From NCBI GenBank assembly GCA_001797745.1, contig MGQF01000070.1, positions 1-11,909 of the forward strand: DNA of 11,909 bases. The letters are read 5' to 3'. Of this stretch, positions 1 to 5,442 are shown one piece after another. Made by a program: the position numbers and the translations under genes. How positions within the stretch are numbered: position 1 is the first letter of the stretch; the number at the start of each line of letters is the position of its first letter. Source of the stretch: Deltaproteobacteria bacterium RBG_13_52_11 (lineage in GTDB: Bacteria > Desulfobacterota > B13-G15 > RBG-16-54-18). Under the pieces are notes generated by a model. That model worked only from the letters and a program-made list of their open reading frames with translations. It did not search any database and was not told where the DNA came from.

Positions 1-794
1 AATTCCTGCTTGAAGTACAGGATCTCCACGTATCAATAGGAAAGAAGGAGATCCTCAAGGGGGTGGACCTCCAGATAAAGAAGGGAGAGGTCCACGCCAT
101 CTTTGGGCCGAATGGTTCAGGCAAGACCACCCTTTTGAACGCCATGATGGGATTTGCAGGCTACTCGGTAAAGGGAAAGATCATCTTCGGCGGGAAAGAC
201 ATCTCCCATCTGCCGGTAAACGAACGGGCGCGGATGGGCATCGGCATATCCTTTCAGCGCCCGCCGGCCATCCGTGGGGTGAAGCTCCGAAAGCTGATTG
301 AGACCAGCGCCAAGAGGAATGGTAAGGCCTTGGAGGAGTATGCCAAACACCTCAATCTGACGGATTTCCTCGAGAGGGAGGTCAACGTCGGCTTTTCCGG
401 GGGGGAGATCAAGAGGGCGGAGCTTTTGCAGCTGATCCTCCAAGATCCGGACCTGGTCTTTTTGGATGAGCCCGAGTCGGGGGTGGATCTGGAGAATATC
501 GTGCTGATCGGAGAATACATCAATCATCTGCTGGGGAGAAAGAGGGAGCCAAACAGGGATAAGACCATGAAGGAGCTGTATCGGGAACGCAAGAAATCGG
601 GTCTCATCATCACCCACACCGGTCATATCCTCGACTACGTGAATGTGGATGTGGGATATATCCTCATGCAGGGGCGCATCGCCTGTCAGGCCAATCCCCG
701 GGATATGCTCCATACGATCAGGGAGTGCGGTTTCGAAGAATGTAATCGCTGCTTCCGGAAGGGGGAACCCAGTGTCAAAAGAAAAACAGACTAA
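1..794 (+). CDS. sufC: SufC-type ABC ATPase of iron-sulfur cluster assembly (5' end outside window)
   Basis: This is the soluble ABC-class ATPase that drives the SUF/SMS Fe-S cluster scaffold by binding SufB. The first complete codon is at 3, and the reading frame is open to the left edge with SufC-like residues (LLEVQDLHVSIGKKEILKGV). The true start codon therefore lies just outside, and a GTG at 63 is internal. About 263 residues are visible. Walker A (GPNGSGKTT) is at about 105-131, the SufC-style signature FSGGEIKRAE at about 393, Walker B LVFLDEPESGVD follows, and the H-loop is IITHTGHIL. SufC is distinguished from transporter ATPases by the E/K-R-E signature tail and the lack of a partner permease. 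The C-terminus has a Cys cluster, CGFEECNRC (726-752), which I recall from archaeal and anaerobe SufC proteins. The 3' end overlaps sufB by 23 nt, implying coupled translation. Function confidence is high; assignment to the minimal SmsC branch is inference. Confidence 0.93.
   Translation, partial: FLLEVQDLHVSIGKKEILKGVDLQIKKGEVHAIFGPNGSGKTTLLNAMMGFAGYSVKGKIIFGGKDISHLPVNERARMGIGISFQRPPAIRGVKLRKLIETSAKRNGKALEEYAKHLNLTDFLEREVNVGFSGGEIKRAELLQLILQDPDLVFLDEPESGVDLENIVLIGEYINHLLGRKREPNRDKTMKELYRERKKSGLIITHTGHILDYVNVDVGYILMQGRIACQANPRDMLHTIRECGFEECNRCFRKGEPSVKRKTD
757..774 (+). promoter_or_regulatory. Shine-Dalgarno site deciding the sufB start
   Basis: GGAAGGGGGA (757-766) sits about 5 nt before the in-frame GTG at 772, inside the end of sufC. 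An ATG at 643 in the same frame would give a longer product, but it would overlap sufC by about 150 nt and its extra residues resemble nothing in the SufBD family. GTG 772 is therefore preferred. Confidence 0.7.
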
Positions 795-1965
795 GACACA
801 ACCGGCAGGCGATCTGGACCTGAGCGTATATCGGGAGAAAGCAACCGAGCATCCACCGCTTGATGATCTCTCTAAGCTCGCGTCCGCGGATCAGAAGGTC
901 CTCCTGATGACAGGTGTCGACCCTACGGGGAAAGAGCGCTCTGGGAGTTTCTTCCAGAAAGACCACTCGGTGATCCACTGCCGCACCGCATTTGACGGGG
1001 CGGAGATCATGTCCGCTACGGCGGCCCGGGAAAAATATCATGGCCTCACGGAATATTGGTGGAAGGCGGTACCAGTAGACAAGGATGTCTATACGAGGCG
1101 GGCAGACGAACACCAAGAGCATGGTTACTATATCCGCTCCCTGCCAGGGGCCAATGTTCACTATCCACTCCAGGCCTGTCTCTATATTACCGAAGACAAA
1201 CTCGCCCAGGATGTCCACAACATCATCATCGCCGAGGAAGGATCTAATCTAAATATCATAACCGGTTGTGCCACAGCCCCCGGTGTGCGCTCTGGGCTGC
1301 ATGTCGGCATCTCCGAATTCTTCGTGAAAAAGGGGTCGACTGTATCCTTTACTATGATCCACAACTGGGCAGAGGAGATGGCGGTGAGACCCCGGTCGGC
1401 CGTCATCGTGGAGGAAGGGGGAACCTTCATTTCCAATTATATCTGTCTTGTGCCTGCCAGGGACCTCCAGATGTATCCTGTAGCAACCCTCAAAGGTAAA
1501 GGAGCAATTGCGACTTTCAATTCGGTGCTGCTGGCGAGGGCCGGTTCGCTCATGGATGTCGGCTCCCGGATAATCCTTCAGGCAGAAGGGTGCCGGGGGG
1601 AGGTTATCTCGCGCGCCGTCTCCACAGGCGGAACGATCATCGCCAGGGGTCACCTGGTGGGAGAACACCCCGGCATAAAGGCGCACCTGGAGTGCAAGGG
1701 GCTCCTGCTATCCGACAAGGGCAGGATCCACGCCATCCCTGAGCTGGAAGGTAAGACAGCCGATCTGGAGATGTCCCATGAGGCGGCGGTAGGGAAGATC
1801 GCCCAGGAAGAGGTCGAGTATCTGATGGCCCGAGGGCTCTCCGAGCAGGAGGCGACAGCCCTCATCATCAAGGGGTTCCTTTCTCTGGAGATCGTCGGCC
1901 TTCCCGCGGGTATCAAGAGAGAGCTGGGGCGCATGATCGAGGAGACGGATACGGAGGCGATGTAG
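772..1965 (+). CDS. sufB: SufB/SufBD-family Fe-S scaffold protein, minimal SMS type
   Basis: This is the scaffold on which Fe-S clusters are built, working with SufC. From GTG 772 the protein is 397 residues, shorter than E. coli SufB (about 495) and matching the short SufB of two-gene SUF/SMS operons. The C-terminal half is the parallel beta-helix core, rich in repeats such as SGLHVGISEFFVKKGSTV. It ends in the family motif SHEAAVGKI and the helix MARGLSEQEA. Cys308 (1693-1695) lies 29 residues before Glu337 of the SHEA motif. From memory this is the same spacing as E. coli SufB Cys405-Glu434, the residues implicated in cluster assembly, so this single paralogue keeps the SufB-type active residues. 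No sufD, sufS or sufE is adjacent. The stop (TAG 1963-1965) is followed 8 nt later by the next start. Confidence 0.92.
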   Translation: MSKEKQTKTQPAGDLDLSVYREKATEHPPLDDLSKLASADQKVLLMTGVDPTGKERSGSFFQKDHSVIHCRTAFDGAEIMSATAAREKYHGLTEYWWKAVPVDKDVYTRRADEHQEHGYYIRSLPGANVHYPLQACLYITEDKLAQDVHNIIIAEEGSNLNIITGCATAPGVRSGLHVGISEFFVKKGSTVSFTMIHNWAEEMAVRPRSAVIVEEGGTFISNYICLVPARDLQMYPVATLKGKGAIATFNSVLLARAGSLMDVGSRIILQAEGCRGEVISRAVSTGGTIIARGHLVGEHPGIKAHLECKGLLLSDKGRIHAIPELEGKTADLEMSHEAAVGKIAQEEVEYLMARGLSEQEATALIIKGFLSLEIVGLPAGIKRELGRMIEETDTEAM

Positions 1966-1973
1966 GAGGGGAT

Positions 1974-2696
1974 ATGAAGCTCATGGCCATCGTACAGGGG
2001 AACTATGGAAAGCGGATGGTCGAGGCCTGGCAGCGGCATGGCCCGGCAGGTTGGGAGATAGAGACCCTGGAAATCACCTCCTCCCTGCCCCCTATGATGG
2101 AGGACCCCGCGGAATTTCTTCCTCACAATTGCCCGAAGGCGGATCTGGTGATCAGCCTCGGGGAACACCCCGGCGTGGCAGAGCTGCTGCCGGATATCGT
2201 CAAGGCCGCGGGCGCTCGTGCGGTAATCGCGCCGGTGGACAACCGCGCCTGGCTCCCCCCTGGCCTGGCCAAACAATTGGAGAAGGTCTTCCAGAAGATA
2301 GGGGTCGCCATCTGCTTTCCCGTTACCTTTTGCGCCTTAAAGGAAGATGATGCCCAAAATCCGCTCATACAGGAGTTTGCCCGTCTATTCGGCGACCCCG
2401 CGATCGAGATCGTCGTGGAGGCCGACCGGGTGAAGGAGGTGCGGGTGATCAGGAGCGCCCCCTGCGGGAGCACCTATTTTGTGGCCGAGGCATTGCGCGG
2501 GACAAAGGTCATGGATGCCGAGGAAAAGAGCGGTATCCTCCACCACAATTACCCGTGCCTTGCCACTATGAATGTGGACTGGCAGTTTCACGACACCCTC
2601 ATGCACCGGGCCGGTTACTTCACCAAGCAGGCGGTGAACCGGGCCTTAAAAAGGAAAACAGTCCCGCCTTTGGCGGGATTAAACCCTGGTTTATAA
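1974..2696 (+). CDS. DUF166 family protein of unknown function
   Basis: The 240-residue cytosolic protein has no signal peptide or membrane segment. I recognise it as DUF166 (COG1810), best known from methanogens and other anaerobes, by the C-terminal pattern PCGSTYFVAEALRG (about 163-176), HHNYPCLATMNVD (190-202) and DTLMHRAGYF (207-216). Cysteines are at 53, 114, 120, 164 and 195, and histidines at 190, 191, 206 and 211. The Cys164/Cys195/His set lies in the conserved block and could bind metal or act in redox chemistry; that is inference, as no activity is known to me. It starts 8 nt after sufB with GGAGGGG just upstream. ATG 1983 is an alternative start with a roomier Shine-Dalgarno spacing. 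Operon position behind sufCB suggests an Fe-S or redox role. The last ~12 codons are encoded by hairpin-forming DNA and may be a recent extension. Confidence 0.75.
   Translation: MKLMAIVQGNYGKRMVEAWQRHGPAGWEIETLEITSSLPPMMEDPAEFLPHNCPKADLVISLGEHPGVAELLPDIVKAAGARAVIAPVDNRAWLPPGLAKQLEKVFQKIGVAICFPVTFCALKEDDAQNPLIQEFARLFGDPAIEIVVEADRVKEVRVIRSAPCGSTYFVAEALRGTKVMDAEEKSGILHHNYPCLATMNVDWQFHDTLMHRAGYFTKQAVNRALKRKTVPPLAGLNPGL
2662..2693 (+). repeat. Two adjacent hairpins at the 3' end of the DUF166 gene
   Basis: A perfect 7-bp stem, TCCCGCC (2662-2668) TTT GGCGGGA (2672-2678), is followed by a second palindrome, TAAACC CT GGTTTA (2680-2693). Both lie in the final codons, just before the TAA at 2694. 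No T-run follows, so an intrinsic terminator is doubtful. They may act as a 3' stabilising or attenuating structure, or be a short inserted palindrome. Confidence 0.55.
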
Positions 2697-2730
2697 TAAT
2701 GAAGAGGTCGTTGAAGAAGTGATTTTACTC

Positions 2731-2854
2731 AGGCTGTTCAAAAATGCCTAGATGCAAGGCCCTCGAAATCCTGAGGAGTGAGGCGTACTTGGAACGTACG
2801 CCGCAACGACGAAGGATGAGAGAAACGCAGCAGATGGGCATTTTTCAACAGCCT
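2731..2854. repeat. 124-bp intergenic palindromic repeat element (MITE/REP-like)
   Basis: The outer arms are 18 nt with one mismatch: AGGCTGTTCAAAAATGCC (2731-2748) against the reverse complement of 2837-2854. The centre is a perfect 7-bp stem, GGCGTAC (2782-2788), loop TTGGAAC, GTACGCC (2796-2802). Between them the arms are only partly complementary. No reading frame makes sense across it. I recall near-identical elements, with ends of the TTTTTCAACAGCCT type and a GGAGTGAGGCGTAC core, scattered in deltaproteobacterial genomes, but cannot verify copy number here. It lies between the DUF166 gene and the flavoprotein fusion and ends 16 nt before the next start codon. Confidence 0.85.
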
Positions 2855-2870
2855 GTGAAGAGGTGAGCAG

Positions 2871-3854
2871 ATGTTTATCCTGGGCCTTATGGGAAGTCCG
2901 CGGGAAAAGGGGAATACGGATCTCCTCCTCTCCGCCTTTCTCGAGGGTGCTCAGGGAAAGGGGGCAGAGGTGATGAAGGTCGATGTGGCCTTTAAGCATA
3001 TCGCACCCTGCCAGGGGTGCCGGTTCTGCGAGCAGCAAGGCTTCTGCCGCCTCCAAGATGACGACATGGGGGAGATGAACTATCTCCTGCGCAGGGCGGA
3101 TGTGGTGGCCCTTGCCACACCCATATTCTTTTACGCCCCGCCGGCCCAAATAAAGGCCTTGATCGACCGCTCGCAGGCCCTCTGGGCCCGGAGGTATATC
3201 TTGAAACTGGCAGACCCCAAGGCCCCCTTTCGCAGGGGATTTCTTTTGGCGGTGGGTGCGACCAAAGGGAAAGAGCTCTTCACCGGCACAAACCTCATCG
3301 CCAAGTATTTCTTTGACGCCATTGGCGCGCGCTACGAGGGATTTTTAGGGTTTCGGCAGATGGAAGCCCCGGGTGCTATAGCCCGCCACCCCACTGCCCT
3401 TGCCGACGCCAGAAAGAAGGGTGAGGAGCTGACAGGAGGCCTCTCAAGGCGAAGGCGCGCCCTGTTTCTGTGCCGGGAGAACGCCTGCCGCAGTCAGATG
3501 GCGGAGGCCTTCCTCCAGTACCACGGTGGGGAGCAATTCGATGCACAGAGCGCCGGCGATCAACCCGCCCCAGAGGTCAATCCCCTGGCCATCGAGGCCA
3601 TGGCGGAGCAAGGGATAGACCTCGCCTTTCGCAGACCCCGGGGGATGGATGAGATCGAAGATCAAGGCCGCCCTTTTGATATCGTCGTGCAGATGGGGTG
3701 CGAGCAGAGTTGCCCCTTGACGCCTTCCGGCAGGGTGGAGGATTGGGAGCTGGAGGACCCGGCAGGCAGGCCCTTAGAATTCATGCGCACCATCCGGGAT
3801 GCGATAGAGAAGAGGGTCAAACTCCTCATCAAGGGGGATGGTCCGAGGAGGTAG
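2871..3854 (+). CDS. Fusion of FMN reductase (iron-sulfur-flavoprotein-like) and ArsC-type arsenate reductase / LMW phosphatase
   Basis: The 327-residue protein has two domains. Residues 1 to about 188 are a flavodoxin-fold NAD(P)H-dependent FMN reductase: GLMGSPREKGNT phosphate loop (5-16), DDM, and ATPIFFYAPPAQIKALIDR. It carries the compact cysteine motif C47-x2-C50-x2-C53-x5-C59, which in methanogen iron-sulfur flavoproteins binds a 4Fe-4S cluster (family knowledge). Residues about 195-322 are an ArsC/low-molecular-weight phosphatase domain with P-loop C201-x5-R207-S, then QMAEAF. A second redox pair, C277-EQS-C281-P, and a WELEDPAG motif follow. Those later cysteines favour arsenate reductase over a plain tyrosine phosphatase. 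The flavin/Fe-S half could supply electrons to the ArsC half; that is inference. ATG 2871 is preceded by GAGGTGAG (about 2860-2867). No ars repressor or efflux gene is present nearby. Domain calls are solid; substrate is uncertain. Confidence 0.85.
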   Translation: MFILGLMGSPREKGNTDLLLSAFLEGAQGKGAEVMKVDVAFKHIAPCQGCRFCEQQGFCRLQDDDMGEMNYLLRRADVVALATPIFFYAPPAQIKALIDRSQALWARRYILKLADPKAPFRRGFLLAVGATKGKELFTGTNLIAKYFFDAIGARYEGFLGFRQMEAPGAIARHPTALADARKKGEELTGGLSRRRRALFLCRENACRSQMAEAFLQYHGGEQFDAQSAGDQPAPEVNPLAIEAMAEQGIDLAFRRPRGMDEIEDQGRPFDIVVQMGCEQSCPLTPSGRVEDWELEDPAGRPLEFMRTIRDAIEKRVKLLIKGDGPRR

Positions 3855-3868
3855 GTTACTTGACATTG

Positions 3869-3883
3869 TGTCGCCTTGCGACA
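3869..3883 (+). terminator. Short hairpin after the fusion gene, weak terminator candidate
   Basis: TGTCGC (3869-3874) CTT GCGACA (3878-3883) begins 14 nt after the stop codon. It is followed by TCCTGCTTTCCTT rather than a clean T-run, so intrinsic termination would be weak at best. Confidence 0.25.
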
Positions 3884-3907
3884 TCCTGCTTTCCTTAGAC
3901 TTGAAAT

Positions 3908-4145
3908 TTAAGGAGCAGGACAGAGAGTGTTGCAGAGGCCGTTGAAAAGATCAAACCCAGGCTGGAGCATCTGGCCAAAGGGCGCGTGGAGCTCCTCGCG
4001 GTGGAATGAGGGGCACGGTCAGGTGAAGGTGAAACTCGTCGGCGGGAGGCTCTGCTGAGGGGAACCAGAGGTGCCCCTCAGTTTGGGGGCCGAAAAACCC
4101 TTGATGGAGGCAATCCCCGAGATCAAAGGCATAGATTTCATCTAA
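3908..4145 (+). pseudogene. Decayed NifU C-terminal-domain (Fe-S scaffold/carrier) gene
   Basis: This stretch has no intact gene, yet two consecutive frames spell one NifU-like domain. The first frame reads VAEAVEKIKPRLEHLAKGRVELLAVE (3929-4006) and then TGA. Removing one T (4007) continues with EGHGQVKVKLVGG (4008-4046), RLC, a TGA (4056-4058), then GEPEVPLSLGAEKPLMEAIPEIKGIDFI and TAA (4143-4145). NifU domains normally run VEKIRPxL...VELVDV...G.VKVRLTGACGGCP...PEVKGV. The internal TGA falls where the second Cys of the CxxC cluster-binding pair should be, and the first Cys reads Arg. AAGGAG at 3910-3915 is a relic Shine-Dalgarno, but no start codon follows in frame. Start loss, frameshift, nonsense and lost ligands all point to a dead gene. 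Its neighbours sufCB suggest it once belonged to the Fe-S set. A sequencing error could explain one lesion, not all. Confidence 0.82.
4056..4080 (+). other. Hairpin spanning the internal TGA of the NifU remnant
   Basis: TGAGGGG (4056-4062) pairs perfectly with CCCCTCA (4074-4080) around an 11-nt loop. The stem begins on the TGA itself. This is much closer than the roughly 16-37 nt between UGA and apical loop expected of bacterial selenocysteine insertion elements, so it is recorded as a structure only. Confidence 0.45.
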
Positions 4146-4192
4146 GCAAGGAGCCGAGAGAAAAAAACAATCAATCGTACCCAGGTTGTGCC

Positions 4193-5212
4193 ATGGATGA
4201 TATCAGGGAGATCTTACAAAAGGCCATCGAGCGGGAGACCATAGCCTACCAGGAATATCTGGAGGCCGCCCAAAAGAGCATTGACCCCGAGGCCAAATCC
4301 CTCCTTGAGCAACTGGCCCGGGATGAAATAAGACACCGCCAGGTCCTGGAGACCCAACTCGCCCTCCTCATGGAGGCTGAGGGGATTGCACTTCGCAATG
4401 GGAAAAAGGAACCCTCTCGCGACCTGGATGCAGAGACCTGCGAACTGGAGTTGGAGGGGGCCACAAGGGCCACCGAGGTGCTGGCCGAGGCCAAACGAGA
4501 GATCGAAAAAGCTCAGAAGGCCAGAGAGGAACTCTATGCAATGGTGGCCCATGACCTGCGCTCCCCGCTGATCTCCATGGGGGCCTTTGCCAAAAAGCTC
4601 CTCACCGCCCTGCAAGGGAAGATACCGGAGAAAGACCACCAAAAGCTTCAGTGGGTCTGGAGTGAGGCCAGGAGGCTGGAGGGATTCGTGAGCAACTTCT
4701 TGGACCTGGCTCGTCTCACCTCAGGCGTTGACACGTTGAAACGCGAGTCCCTGGATCCGCGCGTGGTAATCGATGCGGAGTTGGAGGCCCTGCTCCCACA
4801 GGCCAATGAAAAGGGGCTGCACATGGAGGTAAAGATGCGCGAGGTACCCTCGGTGGAGGCCGATCAATGGGCCGTCAAGAGGGTCTTTATGAACCTCTTG
4901 GACAATGCCGTGCTGCACGGAAGGAGGGGAGGGAACATCGAGATCGGCGCCAAAGGGGAGGCTGGCATGGTTCGCTTTTGGGTAAAGGACGATGGCCCGG
5001 GGATATCTGAGAAAGTCCTCCCCCAGATCTTTGAGAAGTTCCAAACCGATGCGTTAGGCCGCAGGGGAAGCGGGCTGGGATTGGCCATTGCCCGCCAGGT
5101 GGTGGAGGCCCATGGCGGGCGCATCTGGGCCGAAAGCAAAGAGGGTGAAGGGGCCACCTTTTACTTCACACTCCCCAAGGCGCAAGGAGAAAAAGAGAAT
5201 AATTCCCCATGA
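4193..5212 (+). CDS. Soluble histidine kinase with N-terminal ferritin-like (half-rubrerythrin) sensor domain
   Basis: The 339-residue protein has no membrane segment. Residues 1 to about 60 form a two-helix ferritin-like hairpin: E15-TIAY-QEY on helix 1 and DE45-IRH48 (ExxH) on helix 2. This is the ligand pattern of rubrerythrin-type diiron sites; one hairpin supplies half a site, so a dimer would complete it. Residues about 80-113 are a charged heptad-like coiled coil. The HisKA helix follows, with H120 in the H-box MVAHDLRSPL. The HATPase_c domain has the N-box NLLDN (234-238), G1 DDGPGI (266-271) and G2 GRRGSGLGL (289-297). All catalytic boxes are intact. Family knowledge supports phosphotransfer to a response regulator, but none is in the window. 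The inference is a cytosolic sensor of oxygen, peroxide, iron or redox state. ATG 4193 has only a weak Shine-Dalgarno (CAGG). Confidence 0.88.
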   Translation: MDDIREILQKAIERETIAYQEYLEAAQKSIDPEAKSLLEQLARDEIRHRQVLETQLALLMEAEGIALRNGKKEPSRDLDAETCELELEGATRATEVLAEAKREIEKAQKAREELYAMVAHDLRSPLISMGAFAKKLLTALQGKIPEKDHQKLQWVWSEARRLEGFVSNFLDLARLTSGVDTLKRESLDPRVVIDAELEALLPQANEKGLHMEVKMREVPSVEADQWAVKRVFMNLLDNAVLHGRRGGNIEIGAKGEAGMVRFWVKDDGPGISEKVLPQIFEKFQTDALGRRGSGLGLAIARQVVEAHGGRIWAESKEGEGATFYFTLPKAQGEKENNSP

Positions 5213-5319
5213 CGGGTCCGGCATCCACGCATTGGAAATCCCTCTATAGATTAAGATTTCCCTTGTCTGCATGCGGCCTCTTCGATACTATCCAGTAGAA
5301 ACTTTTTTTAAATCCCTTT

Positions 5320-5370
5320 CTCTCTGGAGAGAGGCTCCAATTTCGTTTCCCTCTCCCCAAAGGGGAGAGG
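5320..5370. repeat. Pair of intergenic hairpins upstream of purL
   Basis: CTCTCT GG AGAGAG (5320-5333) is followed by a 9-bp perfect stem, CCTCTCCCC (5350-5358) AAA GGGGAGAGG (5362-5370). No T-run follows on either strand (AAGAATAAAA on plus, GAAACGAAA on minus), so these are not classical terminators. They resemble short dispersed intergenic palindromes. A poly-T stretch (5303-5309) lies upstream without a stem. Confidence 0.6.
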
Positions 5371-5401
5371 AAGAATAAAAATAATACCAACACAAGTAAT
5401 G

Positions 5402-5407
5402 TATAAT
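5402..5407 (+). promoter_or_regulatory. purL: Candidate -10 box of the purL promoter
   Basis: A consensus TATAAT is preceded directly by TG and lies 36 nt before the start codon in an AT-rich stretch. No convincing -35 hexamer is seen 16-18 nt upstream, so this is a modest call. Confidence 0.4.
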
Positions 5408-5442
5408 GCATTTCTAAAAACAACTTTTCTAGAAGGCGCAGG

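Noticed and set aside
117..713. 198-codon minus-strand open frame inside sufC
   Set aside because: It is the antisense shadow of conserved ABC ATPase motifs, with no start signal or recognisable product.
643..771. N-terminal extension of sufB from ATG 643
   Set aside because: It would overlap sufC by about 150 nt and its residues do not resemble SufB. GTG 772 has a strong Shine-Dalgarno and the residues that follow fit.
5350..5370. Nine-bp hairpin as an intrinsic terminator
   Set aside because: No T-run follows it on either strand.
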